Of a DNA stretch of 64,000 nt, positions 54,808-64,000 are shown in pieces. Below the pieces are notes generated by a model. It saw nothing but the letters and a program-made list of their open reading frames with translations. It was not told where the DNA came from and did no database searches. Made by a program: the position numbers and the translations under genes. Each line of letters opens with the position of its first letter. Positions within the stretch are counted from its first letter, which is position 1. The DNA is from Chloracidobacterium sp. (lineage in GTDB: Bacteria > Acidobacteriota > Blastocatellia > Chloracidobacteriales > Chloracidobacteriaceae): NCBI GenBank assembly GCA_025057975.1, contig JANWUV010000001.1, positions 62,001 through 126,000 of the forward strand, read 5' to 3'.

Positions 54808-55263
54808 ATGATGTTGTACGGATACGACATGGAACGCGCGCTCCAGGCGATGCGGGCGGAGTTGACTGACCACGGCGTCAAAGAACTGCGGACGCCGGAA
54901 GAAGTGGACGCTGTGTTGGGCAAGAAAGCGGGAACAGTGTTGGTCGTCGTCAACTCGGTGTGCGGCTGTGCGGCCGGCGCGGCGCGGCCGGGCGTCGTTG
55001 AGGCGCTGAAGACGAGCCCGGTGCTGCCGGATCACGTCACGACCGTTTTCGCTGGGCAGGACAAAGAAGCTACGGCGCGCGCCCGTGAATACTTCAAAGG
55101 CTTCGCCCCATCGTCGCCTTCTGTTTGGCTGCTCAAGGACGGCGAGGTGGTCTTCAAGCTGGAACGCTATCAGATTGAGCATCGCACGGCAGCGGATATT
55201 GCTGCTGACATCCGCGCCGCGCTGCAAAAACACTGTGCGCAGGCCGGCGCGGCGACAGCCTAA
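54808..55263 (+). CDS. BrxA/BrxB-family bacilliredoxin
   Basis: A 151-residue thioredoxin-fold protein. NSVCGCAAGAARPG contains the CGC motif that de-bacillithiolates proteins in Firmicutes, and the length matches the DUF1094 family. In this lineage the low-molecular-weight thiol is unknown, so its substrate may be another mixed disulfide. ATG 54808 is chosen over an upstream codon because GGAGG lies about ten bases before it and the upstream extension is not protein-like. Confidence 0.88.
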   Translation: MMLYGYDMERALQAMRAELTDHGVKELRTPEEVDAVLGKKAGTVLVVVNSVCGCAAGAARPGVVEALKTSPVLPDHVTTVFAGQDKEATARAREYFKGFAPSSPSVWLLKDGEVVFKLERYQIEHRTAADIAADIRAALQKHCAQAGAATA

Positions 55264-55307
55264 TGCCGCCGCTGGTTCTCAAGTGACGTTGACCCATTGA
55301 TAAACCT

Positions 55308-56630
55308 ATGAGTCACTTCCCGGCGCCCGACTTGGTTGCGCCTGCAACTGAAGAAGACGCTGACGCTTCGGCGTCGGCGTCGCGCTACGCTTGGTACATT
55401 TTGCTCATTCTGACCTTGGTGCAGGTGGTCAACTACATTGACCGCCAGATCATCCCCCCGCTGCTCAAGCCCATTCAGGACGAACTCAACCTGAGCAATA
55501 CCGCCGTCGGCTTTCTGGGGACGGCGTTTATGCTGGTGCACTCGTTGGCGGCGGTACCGTTGGGCGTCCTCGCTGACCGCTTCGCCCGCCGCAAAATCAT
55601 CGCCGCCGGCGTTGGCTTCTGGAGTCTGGCGACGGCGGCGGCTGGTTTTGCGACTTCCTACAGTCATCTGTTGCTGGCACGTGGCGCGGTTGGCGTCGGC
55701 GAAGCCGCTTACGCTCCGGCGGCAACCTCGCTGCTGAGCGACATGTTCCCAGCGCGGATGTGGGCAAAAGTCATCAGCATTTTCAACCTTGGATTGGTTG
55801 TCGGTGCCGCGCTGGGGTTGGTGCTGGGCGGCGTGCTCAGTGAGAAAATCGGCTGGCGCGCTTGTTTTCTGGTCGTCGGTTTGCCGGGTCTGGCGCTCAC
55901 CGTGATCGTTTGGTTGTTTCGTGAACCATCCCGCAGCCATACATTGACGCCGCTCCACTGGGCCGATATGGCGCAGTTGCTGCACATCAGGTCGTTGTGG
56001 CTGGTCATCGCCGGAGCCGCTAGCGTCACATTCGCCGCTGGGGCGCTCGTTCACTTTCTGCCGAAGTTAGTCACGGAAATTTACGGCGTTGATTCGTCCA
56101 AAGCGGCGATTCGATTGACACCTATCGTCGTCGCTGCGTTTTTCGGCGTCATCACGGGGGGCGTCGTCGCTGACTGGCTTCAGCAACGATTCGCCGCCGG
56201 ACGCGCCCTCACGATGGCCGGCGCGTTTCTGCTCGGCGCGCCGTTCCTTTACTGGGGACTGTATGCGCCGACCTTGAATCAGTTTATTCTCGCCGGTTTC
56301 ATTGCCACTTTTTTTATGAGCTTCTACCACGGGCCGGTTGCAGCCATCGTGACTGATCTTGTGCCTTCGTCTCTGCGGTCGGCGGCGATTGGCTTCTACA
56401 TGTTCGCCATTCATATCTTGGGAGATATGCCATCGCCGGTCATTGTGGGCTTTTTGTCAGATGTTATGGCCGGCGAGAGCGCGCCGCCGTCCGTCATGAC
56501 CGAAGCGCTGCGGCAGGCGATGCTGCTCTGTGTGGTGACGACGGCGCTCGGCGGTTTGATTTTCGCCGTTGTGTCGCCAATTTTGCGCCGACGCACATCG
56601 GCGGCGACAACGCCGGTGGGCGCGGCATGA
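55308..56630 (+). CDS. MFS transporter (Spinster-like)
   Basis: A 440-residue transporter with twelve hydrophobic segments. VNYIDRQIIPPLLKPIQDEL and the loop VPLGVLADRFARRKI with RGAVGVGEAAYAPAATS are strongly like the Spinster/Spns branch of the MFS, whose animal members carry sphingosine 1-phosphate or lysophospholipids. Bacterial substrates are not known. It starts 44 bases after the bacilliredoxin gene. Confidence 0.88.
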   Translation: MSHFPAPDLVAPATEEDADASASASRYAWYILLILTLVQVVNYIDRQIIPPLLKPIQDELNLSNTAVGFLGTAFMLVHSLAAVPLGVLADRFARRKIIAAGVGFWSLATAAAGFATSYSHLLLARGAVGVGEAAYAPAATSLLSDMFPARMWAKVISIFNLGLVVGAALGLVLGGVLSEKIGWRACFLVVGLPGLALTVIVWLFREPSRSHTLTPLHWADMAQLLHIRSLWLVIAGAASVTFAAGALVHFLPKLVTEIYGVDSSKAAIRLTPIVVAAFFGVITGGVVADWLQQRFAAGRALTMAGAFLLGAPFLYWGLYAPTLNQFILAGFIATFFMSFYHGPVAAIVTDLVPSSLRSAAIGFYMFAIHILGDMPSPVIVGFLSDVMAGESAPPSVMTEALRQAMLLCVVTTALGGLIFAVVSPILRRRTSAATTPVGAA

Positions 56631-57045
56631 CGCCGCCGCACATTGTTTCCACCCCTACTTGGTCGGCGGCGGCTTGCAGCAACAACAGCGAGTTGCTAAC
56701 TTCCCTACCTAAGCTCAACTTGAGCAGCAAGACGTAGAAGGGAAATCGAGAGCGCCGTTCGCATAACGGCGCGATTTCACTGCGTCTTGAAAACGAATGA
56801 GCAGTGAGCAAGATAGCCGCTCTTCGCCGATTGCTTAAAGCTTATGGAGACCACTGTAAACCAGTTCGTCGTGGTAACGGAAAAGCAAATCCGCTTTGCT
56901 CGAACATTGAGGTGACACGCGCCCGGTAAAGTATTTTCCGTGAAAACGCATTTCGTTCGCTCGGCTGAACGCGAACGTCCCGCCGGGACGGCACATCGCC
57001 GGTTTTCTTGCGAGCTAGGATATGGTCGAGGAGGTTTAGCGGCTT
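56631..57045. other. Intergenic region before the GWxTD gene
   Basis: No supportable gene in about 415 bases. It contains a strong hairpin (56752-56772) and CGTCCC-GCC-GGGACG at 56976-56990, then GAGGAGG before ATG 57046. Confidence 0.55.
56752..56772. terminator. Perfect hairpin after the MFS gene
   Basis: GCGCCGTT / AACGGCGC, an 8-bp stem with a 5-base loop, followed by GATTTC. Possible terminator. Confidence 0.4.
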
Positions 57046-58704
57046 ATGTTCATCGCAAAGATGTGCTGCCTTTGCCGCGTGGGTTTGGCGGTCGGCCTTG
57101 GATTGGCGACGGCGCTGACGCCGTTGGCGACGTACGCGCAGGATGACGCTCCCGCCAAGAAAAAAAAGCAGCGCAAGATTGAACTCGACAAAATCTATGA
57201 GCGGTGGGTCAATGAAGACGTGGATTACATCATCACGCCTGAAGAACGCGCCGCCTTCAAGAAGCTCCAGACCGATGAGGAGCGCGAGGAGTTCATCGAA
57301 CAGTTCTGGCTGCGCCGCGATCCCGATCCAGATACGCCGGAAAACGAGTACCGCGAGGAATACTACCGGCGCATCGCCTATGCGAACGAGAAGTTCACAT
57401 CTGGCATTCCCGGTTGGAAAACCGACCGTGGACGCATTTACATCACTTGGGGGCCGCCAGACAGCATTGAATCCCGTCCGGCGGGCGGTCCCTACGAACG
57501 TCCCATCTATGAAGGCGGCGGGACGACTTCGACCTACCCGTTTGAGATTTGGTTTTACCGCTACTTGGAGGGTGTCGGGTCGGGCATTGAAATCGAGTTC
57601 GTAGACCCGACCGGCAGCGGCGAGTATCGCATCGCCCGCAACGCTGACGAAAAAGACGCCCTGCTGTTTGTACCGAACGCCGGCCTGACGCTTGCTGAGC
57701 AGCTTGGTCTGGCCTCCAAAGTGGATCGCCCCTTCTTCAGCCCCGGCAACCGGAACGGCAACAACCCCCTATATCCGATGCGGACGCAAGACCTGCCGTT
57801 TGAACGGTTGGCGATTCTCACCAATCTGCAGCGCGCCCCAAGCGTGCGCTATCGGCAGCTCGCCGAAAAAGTGGACCAGCAGGTTGAGTTTGATGTGCTG
57901 CCGTTCGAGGTGCGAACCGACTTCCTGCGCGCCGGCGAGTCGGCCATCGTGACGACCTTCACCCTAATGTTCAACAACAGCGATCTGGGCTTCAAGGACG
58001 AAGGCGGCATTCAGAAGGCGCAGCTCAACATTTACGCGCGCGTTTCGGCGCTGACCGGCAAGCGGGTCGGGATCTTCGAGGAAGCGCCCATCATCACCTA
58101 CCAGCAGTCGCAGTTTGAGGTGGGGCGCAAGCTCAACTCGGTTTACCAAAAGAGCCTGATTTTGCCGCCGGGCAACTACAAGATTGATTTCGTCGTCCGC
58201 GATGTGACGAGTGGCCACACGGGCATCGTTCGGCAGGGTTTTGAAGTGCCGCGCTATTCGCCGGAAGCCCTCTCGACCAGTTCACTCATTTTGGCCGATC
58301 TCATTGAGCCGGTGACGCGCGTTTCCGGCAGTCAGTTCATCATCGGCGCCAACAAAGTTCGGCCGAGCGTGACGCAGCGGTTTAAGCAAAACCAGAACCT
58401 AGGCGTCTATATACAGGTTTACAACGTCCAGATTGACCAAGCTTCACTGCGTCCGGCGATTGAAGCCGAATATGTCATCACCAACACCAAGACCGGCCAA
58501 GTCGTACGGCGCATCCGCGAGGACGGTAAAAACGGCATTTCCGACCTGAGCGGCTATGGGCAACAGATCGTTTTAGGGCGACTCATTCCGTTGACGGACA
58601 TCGAACCCGGAAGTTACGAGGTGACAGTGGTCATTACGGATAAGGTGGCGCGGAAAACGCTGACGCCCAAGACGTACTTCACTGTTGAGGCAGTGAAGTC
58701 ATAA
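57046..58704 (+). CDS. GWxTD-domain secreted protein
   Basis: A 552-residue exported protein. A signal peptide (about 1-28, ending near YAQDD) precedes [17 protein letters not shown], a conserved lead-in, and the GWxTD domain (about 40-190; [19 protein letters not shown]). The second half is beta-rich and repeats an immunoglobulin-like pattern. GWxTD proteins are common in Acidobacteriota and relatives and have no established activity. RBS GAGGAGG supports ATG 57046. The TamB-like gene follows after 144 bases. Confidence 0.88.
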   Translation: MFIAKMCCLCRVGLAVGLGLATALTPLATYAQDDAPAKKKKQRKIELDKIYERWVNEDVDYIITPEERAAFKKLQTDEEREEFIEQFWLRRDPDPDTPENEYREEYYRRIAYANEKFTSGIPGWKTDRGRIYITWGPPDSIESRPAGGPYERPIYEGGGTTSTYPFEIWFYRYLEGVGSGIEIEFVDPTGSGEYRIARNADEKDALLFVPNAGLTLAEQLGLASKVDRPFFSPGNRNGNNPLYPMRTQDLPFERLAILTNLQRAPSVRYRQLAEKVDQQVEFDVLPFEVRTDFLRAGESAIVTTFTLMFNNSDLGFKDEGGIQKAQLNIYARVSALTGKRVGIFEEAPIITYQQSQFEVGRKLNSVYQKSLILPPGNYKIDFVVRDVTSGHTGIVRQGFEVPRYSPEALSTSSLILADLIEPVTRVSGSQFIIGANKVRPSVTQRFKQNQNLGVYIQVYNVQIDQASLRPAIEAEYVITNTKTGQVVRRIREDGKNGISDLSGYGQQIVLGRLIPLTDIEPGSYEVTVVITDKVARKTLTPKTYFTVEAVKS

Positions 58705-58741
58705 CGAACGCCTCCTTGGAAAGTGTTGCGCCGATTTTTTG

Positions 58742-58763
58742 GGGACGGCCGCAGAGTCGTCCC
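58742..58763. terminator. Weak hairpin after the GWxTD gene
   Basis: GGGACG / CGTCCC, a 6-bp stem with a 10-base loop, preceded by a T run. The sequence resembles the hairpin at 4276-4300. Confidence 0.3.
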
Positions 58764-58848
58764 TCCCAAACCGAGGCGCTCCACACTGTTCGCCGTCTTT
58801 TGGTGAGTCGGCGAAAAGCACGGGCGAAAACCGCGCCGGTCATCACGA

Positions 58849-61800
58849 ATGGCTCGACGTGAACAGACGCTCCGTTTGGTGGGTTTAGGACTGGCGCTGG
58901 CGGTCGTCGGCGGGCTGACAGCGCTGACGGTTTGGGTGACGCGCGGCGGTCTTGACGACTGGGCGCGGCGCACCCTTATCACCGAACTTGAACGCCAAAC
59001 CGACATTCGTGCCGACATCGGCGAGTTGCATGTTCACCTGTTCTCAATGTCAGTTGAAGCGGTCCGCATCGCCTGCTTCCTACCCGGCGACGCCGAGCCG
59101 TTTCTGACGGCTGACCGCCTGACGGCGGAAATCGCTGTTGAAAGTCTGTGGCGACAACGATTTACGCTGCGTCATACCGCCCTTGAGCGCCCCAAGCTCA
59201 CCTTGGTGTTTGATGAGCGCGGTTTCAATCTATCCCGGATTCGGATGCCGCGCCGAAAGCGAACGCTCCCACAGGAACCGGACGAACCGCTGATGGATGA
59301 AACGTTCCACGGCGGGCGAGTCGTCATCCGGGACGGCAAAGTGCGCATCGGTGCGGCGACGTATGGCGTACGGGGGCAGGTCGCCGACGTTGGGGTGTTC
59401 GGCTACACCGGCGACGGACGCACCCTACAGGTGACGGCCGGCTTTGACCAAGGCGGCGTGGAAGTCACCAACGCCAAAGGTGAAACCCGCTCTCTGCGCG
59501 ATGCACGGGTGCGTCTGACCGCCAAGGTCAAAAAAGACGCCGCCGACATCACGTCGCTGGTTGTGACGACGCCGTTGGGCGAACTGACGGCCGCTGGGGA
59601 AGTTCGCTGGCCTGACAAACAGGTACGCTACGCTGGGAACGCTTATCTTACGCTCGACTTGACGCAAACCAGCCAAAGCTTGCTTGGAGGGTTGCCGCTT
59701 GCCGGGCGCGTCCAGATGCCGGCCCGCTTCAGCGGCGATACGGAGCACTTTACCCTTGAGGGCAATCTCGAACCGCTCGCCGGACGGTTCTTCGGCGTCG
59801 CCGCGACAGGGCTAAGCGCCGACTACCGACTTGAGGCGCCGTTTGACGGCTTTCCCTCCCGCGCCGAGGCGGATGTCAAAGCCGGGCGGATCGTCTTTGG
59901 AGGCTATGCGCTCGATGGCTTCAGTGCGCACGTCGCCGTCTCACCGGAGTTTGTGGATGTCACCGACCTCACGGCGCGGACACTCGGCGGCCGGCTGCGC
60001 GGACGGACGCGCCTTGCCTATCCGACCGGTACGCGCGACCGCTCGACCGCCAAGCTCACGGCGGAAGGGCTGGATGTTGCCCAGCTTGTCCATTTGGCGC
60101 GCCTCCCGTCCCGTGGGCTGACTGGACGCGGCAGTGTGCAGGCTGACCTGAGTTGGCCGGGCCTCGACGCAGCACAGGTCGGCGGACAGGTGCAGGTGCG
60201 ATTCACTGGACAAGCACCGTCGGCCGAAGATACGCCGCAGGATGACTTGCCGCTCTCGACCGAGGCGCGGGGAACCCTAACGCCGGGCGTCATAACGATT
60301 GAAGCGCTGGTCGCCCGCATCGGTACTGGCACGCTGACAGCCTCCGGGCGCTACCGGTGGCGGACGCGCGAGGTGGACGCCCGGCTCGATTACCACACGC
60401 CTGAATTGTACGAGGTGCAAACCCTGGCCCGGCGTCTGGGGTTCAAGATTCCGGCCCTAACGACCCAAACAGCCGACGCCAAACTGGAACTGCGAGGGGC
60501 TGGAGACATCACAGCCACAGTGACGGGCAGGCCGTCAGCGCTTGCCGCCGCCGGAACGGCAAGCGTCAGTGAGATTCGTGTCAACAACCAGTGCATCGGA
60601 CGCGCCGCTGTCCAGTTTGAAGCTTCACCGACGAGGTTGGCCGTGATGGAAGCGTCGCTGATTCAGCCCGATGGCGGATGCTTGGTTGCGGCTTTTGACG
60701 GCGGCTGGACGGACGACCGGCCAACACAGGTCAAATGCAACGCCTACGAACTCAAGTTGGCCTCGCTTGGAGCCATTGCCTGCTCCATTCCAGCGACAAA
60801 GGCGCTTGGCGAACAACTGATGGCATGGGGCGGACGCGCCGACGGTGATTTTCATCTAACCGGCTTGCCCACACTGCGGACGCTACAGGCCGGCCTGGCA
60901 ATCCGTGACTGGACAAAAGCCATTGAACGGGTTCGAGGCAACGGGACGCTGGCGCTCACCATGGTCAAAACACCGCTCGGCGATCTCAAACGCGGTGAAG
61001 CGCGAGTGTCGTTTCAAGATGACGGGTTGGCGCTGGAGGGTTTTGAAGCGCGCTTTCCATCCGGCGTCGTCACTGGACAGGGGAGCTATCATCCGGCGGA
61101 CGGCGCGTACAGCGTCGCACTGCGTTCGGACGGCCTTGACGCCCTAACGCTGGCTCGCGCGTTCGGACAGCCGGACTTACCGTTGGCGGGCGTCGTCAGG
61201 CTGGAGGCGACTTCCGCCTCGACCATCAACCGCGTCCTGTCCAACCACCTTGATTTCAAACTCAGGTTGGACAGCGACAAGCTGACCATTGGCGGCGATG
61301 AGTTCAAGGACGTATGCCTTGCCGCCGCCAGTGACGCCGCCGGTGAAAAAGCGACGCTGACGCTGACGGCGCGGTACCGCGACTATCCCTACCGCGCTGA
61401 TGCAACCGTCACATACCTCAGCCCGGACGGCGAACCGGCGTTTCTTGTTGAAAGCCAATTCGACTTTGACCGGACGCCGCTCACGCCGGTGTTGGCGATT
61501 TTCGACATCGGGCCGCAGAACCTGGGCGGCGAAATCACTGGACGATTGCGGTTGTCCGGGCCGCTCTACGTGGTGGATCCGGTCACGGACACAGGGGGCT
61601 TCACGACCAGTCAACTGACGCTGACCGGCGACTTTTCGGCGCTGCGTCTGGTGATCCCCTTGGGCGAGCTGGGGGCGACGGTTGACAACTACGTTGTGGT
61701 CAACGACGGGCCGCTTCAGTTCTTGCTCAGCGATCGGGCACTGGATTTTACACAGTTTCGTCTCAAGGACGAAAAGGGCGACACGACGGCGTTTACGCTA

Positions 61801-63123
61801 GGGGGACGCCTGGGACTGTCCGGTGGACGCGACGTGGTGACGGCGGAGGGCCGGATTGACCTGAAACTCCTGCGGGCGTTTTCTAAACGTGTCACCTCGC
61901 GCGGGTTGCTGACCATCAAAGCTAAGATCGCCGGCAGCCTGTTGAATCCGCGTCTGGCCGGCTACGCCGACATTGACGACTTCGGCCTGCGCATCACGGA
62001 ATTGCCGGTGGCGCTTGAAAACGGCGGCGGCCGCATCTTGTTCAACGCCAACCGCGCCCAAATTGAGGCGCTGACGGCCGACGCGGGCGGTGGAAAGATC
62101 GAAGTCACAGGCGGTGCGATCTTTGAACGGCTGACCGATGTTCGGTGGCGCTTTGGCCTTCGCGCCGAAAACATTCGTGTGAAATACCCCCGTGATATTC
62201 GGTCGCTGGCGGATGGTGATCTGGTGTTGCAGGGGAATCGGTCGTTGCAGGTGTTGAGCGGTGTGGTGCGCATCAAGCGCGCCGAGTACACGACCAACAC
62301 CGATCTGGCGACGTTGGTGCAAACGCAGTTCATTGGGTTGGGCGGCATCGGCGCTTCGCTGCAGACGCGCGGCAAGCGCCGGACCTTTACGACGCTTGAC
62401 GTGCGTGTTGAAGCGCCGGATACGCTGTTCATTCGGAACAACATTGCGGATGTTGTCGGGTCGGCGTCGTTGCGTCTGAGCGGCTCGCTGGACGACCCCG
62501 ACGTTTCCGGGCGCATTCTCATCACGCGCGGGCAATTGGAGTTTCGCAACGACCGCTTTGAAGTAACACGCGGGGTGGTGTCCATTCCCGAAGGGCCGAC
62601 CGGCGGGACGTTTTACGACATTCAGGCTGAAGCGACCATCCAGGGTTACCGCATCATCGTCGGGCTGACTGGCACGGCCGACAACTTCAACCCGGTTTTG
62701 CGCTCCGAACCCAACCTGCCGCAGTCGAGCATCCTGTCCTTGTTGGCGACCGGGCGGTTGCCGCCGCCGAACATTGCCAATACGCCGACCGCCGCCCAGC
62801 AGGCGAATGTGAGCGCCGCGACGACGCTACTTTCCGAGCTTTTGACGGAGCGTATTGAAGAGCAGACCGGACGACTGTTCGGCATCAATCGGTTTCAGAT
62901 TGATCCCTTACTTGTTGGGCGCGGCGGCGACCCGACGGCGCGGTTGACTGTCGGGCGGCGCATTACCAAAGACCTGAGTGTGACCTTTTCAACTAATCTG
63001 GCGACGGCCGAGGAGCAAATCATTCTGATTGAGTATCGCCTGCGCAACAACCTCTCGATTATCGGTTTGCGCGACCAACGCGGAAACTTCGGCTTCGACG
63101 TGCGGATCACAAAGCGGTTTTAG
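58849..63123 (+). CDS. TamB-type inner-membrane translocation protein
   Basis: A 1424-residue protein with one N-terminal membrane helix (about 9-32) and a long periplasmic beta-helical body. The C-terminal DUF490/TamB domain (about 1000-1424) contains SGSLDDPDVSGRILITRGQLEFRN and ends with NLSIIGLRDQRGNFGFDVRITKRF, the usual family tail with terminal Phe. TamB-like proteins bridge the periplasm and move lipids or help outer-membrane assembly. TamA/BamA-type partners are not nearby. Its length is close to E. coli TamB (about 1260) plus extra repeats. Confidence 0.9.
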   Translation: MARREQTLRLVGLGLALAVVGGLTALTVWVTRGGLDDWARRTLITELERQTDIRADIGELHVHLFSMSVEAVRIACFLPGDAEPFLTADRLTAEIAVESLWRQRFTLRHTALERPKLTLVFDERGFNLSRIRMPRRKRTLPQEPDEPLMDETFHGGRVVIRDGKVRIGAATYGVRGQVADVGVFGYTGDGRTLQVTAGFDQGGVEVTNAKGETRSLRDARVRLTAKVKKDAADITSLVVTTPLGELTAAGEVRWPDKQVRYAGNAYLTLDLTQTSQSLLGGLPLAGRVQMPARFSGDTEHFTLEGNLEPLAGRFFGVAATGLSADYRLEAPFDGFPSRAEADVKAGRIVFGGYALDGFSAHVAVSPEFVDVTDLTARTLGGRLRGRTRLAYPTGTRDRSTAKLTAEGLDVAQLVHLARLPSRGLTGRGSVQADLSWPGLDAAQVGGQVQVRFTGQAPSAEDTPQDDLPLSTEARGTLTPGVITIEALVARIGTGTLTASGRYRWRTREVDARLDYHTPELYEVQTLARRLGFKIPALTTQTADAKLELRGAGDITATVTGRPSALAAAGTASVSEIRVNNQCIGRAAVQFEASPTRLAVMEASLIQPDGGCLVAAFDGGWTDDRPTQVKCNAYELKLASLGAIACSIPATKALGEQLMAWGGRADGDFHLTGLPTLRTLQAGLAIRDWTKAIERVRGNGTLALTMVKTPLGDLKRGEARVSFQDDGLALEGFEARFPSGVVTGQGSYHPADGAYSVALRSDGLDALTLARAFGQPDLPLAGVVRLEATSASTINRVLSNHLDFKLRLDSDKLTIGGDEFKDVCLAAASDAAGEKATLTLTARYRDYPYRADATVTYLSPDGEPAFLVESQFDFDRTPLTPVLAIFDIGPQNLGGEITGRLRLSGPLYVVDPVTDTGGFTTSQLTLTGDFSALRLVIPLGELGATVDNYVVVNDGPLQFLLSDRALDFTQFRLKDEKGDTTAFTLGGRLGLSGGRDVVTAEGRIDLKLLRAFSKRVTSRGLLTIKAKIAGSLLNPRLAGYADIDDFGLRITELPVALENGGGRILFNANRAQIEALTADAGGGKIEVTGGAIFERLTDVRWRFGLRAENIRVKYPRDIRSLADGDLVLQGNRSLQVLSGVVRIKRAEYTTNTDLATLVQTQFIGLGGIGASLQTRGKRRTFTTLDVRVEAPDTLFIRNNIADVVGSASLRLSGSLDDPDVSGRILITRGQLEFRNDRFEVTRGVVSIPEGPTGGTFYDIQAEATIQGYRIIVGLTGTADNFNPVLRSEPNLPQSSILSLLATGRLPPPNIANTPTAAQQANVSAATTLLSELLTERIEEQTGRLFGINRFQIDPLLVGRGGDPTARLTVGRRITKDLSVTFSTNLATAEEQIILIEYRLRNNLSIIGLRDQRGNFGFDVRITKRF

Positions 63124-63298
63124 GGCGTTCGACGGCAAACATGGTGACGCAGATGCTCCAGCGACAGCGCCTTTCAAGCCTGTGCGTGGCGAAAGAGCAC
63201 TTTCCTCGTCCAAGCAGGAGGGTGCTGTGCCGTCGCTCAGCCACTGGTTGTCGCTGACCTAGCGCCAACGTGTGCTAACACCACCGCACTTTCCGCGT

Positions 63299-64000
63299 TC
63301 AGACTTGTTCTGGGAAGGCGTGCTTTGGGTAGCGACGAGCAAGCTGCGGACGTAGCTCACGGTACGTCCGCTTCCAAAAACTTTCCAAGTCGGTCGTCAC
63401 CTGCACCGGCCGCTGGTTCGGCGCAAGCAGATGCAGCGTCAGGGGTACGCGCCCGTCAGCAATGCGCGGCGTGGTCTTCAAGCCGAAAAAGTCCTGAATC
63501 GGCGCAGCGATATAGGGCGGGCTGCCGTCAGGCGGATACATAATGCGGACGCGCCGTCGTCCCAGTTGCAATGTCTCTGGCGCAAGCCGCTCCAGCGCCG
63601 CACGCTGCGGCGGCGTCAGTGTCGCCAACAACGCCGCTGTCACATCACTGGTGCGCGCCGCTCGGCGCACCTCGTCAAGCGTCGCGCACCCAACGCAGAG
63701 TCGTTCAACAGCGGCCCACACGGCAGCGTCGTCGCAAGTCGGCAACTCGACCTCCGGCGCGTATTTGGCGGCGAACGCCAGCCGCGCACGGAGCTGTTCA
63801 ACGGCTTCCACATCGGCGTACGCGCGCCAACCGTCGGCGCGTAGCCGGGCGACCAGCACTCGCGCAGCGGCTTCCGAGTCCACCGTCGGCAGGGCGCGCT
63901 CCTCCATCACTACCCCGTCGTAGAGCAACCGCCGCAGCCGGACGACGCGACCATCCGCGCGGAGTTCATGCGTATCCGTTTCCTCAATGTCGTCCAGAAA
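63299..64000 (-). CDS. hrpB: ATP-dependent helicase HrpB, C-terminal part (runs off the window)
   Basis: The coding frame is open to the right edge, so only the last 234 residues are present and the 5' end lies outside. The C-terminal HrpB signature is clear: PDGSPPYIAAPIQDFFGLKTTPRI and RVPLTLHLLAPNQRPVQVTTDLESFW, ending LARRYPKHAFPEQV. HrpB is a DEAH-type helicase whose cell role in bacteria is uncertain. The helicase domain itself is not seen here. It converges with the TamB-like gene 175 bases away. Confidence 0.92.
   Translation of the reverse strand, partial: FLDDIEETDTHELRADGRVVRLRRLLYDGVVMEERALPTVDSEAAARVLVARLRADGWRAYADVEAVEQLRARLAFAAKYAPEVELPTCDDAAVWAAVERLCVGCATLDEVRRAARTSDVTAALLATLTPPQRAALERLAPETLQLGRRRVRIMYPPDGSPPYIAAPIQDFFGLKTTPRIADGRVPLTLHLLAPNQRPVQVTTDLESFWKRTYRELRPQLARRYPKHAFPEQV

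Overview
The window reads as chromosomal DNA of a GC-rich, Gram-negative bacterium of the Acidobacteriota, probably close to Chloracidobacterium. This placement is inferred from gene content, not from a marker gene. The pointers are a protein of the 'VWFA-related acidobacterial' type (2152-3441), a GWxTD-domain protein (57046-58704), and several secreted proteins of a kind common in acidobacteria. Outer-membrane functions (LpxC, a TamB-type protein, a LolA-like carrier) show a two-membrane cell. No rRNA operon, phage, insertion sequence or CRISPR array is visible, so this is core genome rather than a genomic island.

Layout. 0-8.9 kb: phosphoesterase, MFS exporter, VWA and LolA-like secreted proteins, an aminotransferase, SppA and a REC-HD-GYP regulator. 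9-15.8 kb: housekeeping genes (YebC, a hydrolase, RsmI, DAHP synthase, flavin reductase, an HD phosphohydrolase, CoaD). 16.4-22 kb: MerC-like protein, a fused 2-oxoacid dehydrogenase E1, HisA, and a SufR-like regulator coupled to an Mrp-type ATPase. 22.2-31 kb: GDPD, HtrA, then a leftward set of HEAT protein, orphan 1005-residue ATPase, a small unknown protein, PII and AmtB. 31-36.8 kb: GatA and HutH diverging around an inverted-repeat-rich spacer, homoserine dehydrogenase, tRNA-Val and a MEMO-like protein. 37-43.8 kb: an ECF sigma / anti-sigma / PDZ pseudoprotease operon, LpxC, a Bpt/Ate1-like transferase and two secreted proteins. 44.4-50.4 kb: response regulator, RlmH, glycosyltransferase, a second SufR-like regulator diverging from homogentisate dioxygenase, and a SUFU-domain protein overlapping MurI. 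50.6-64 kb: MeaB, a TMTC-like TPR membrane protein, TsaD, bacilliredoxin, an MFS transporter, the GWxTD protein, a very large TamB-like protein, and the C-terminal part of an HrpB-type helicase running off the right edge.

No completely new multi-gene system is obvious. The best candidates for a second look are: the orphan BrxC/PglY/DUF6079-like ATPase next to a PII-AmtB operon whose PII has lost key T-loop residues; the sigma/anti-sigma/pseudoprotease circuit with a possible ECF promoter; a perfect palindrome over the promoter of the SufR-like/Mrp pair; and the double inverted repeat between gatA and hutH. Function calls rest on motif recognition by eye; no database search was run.
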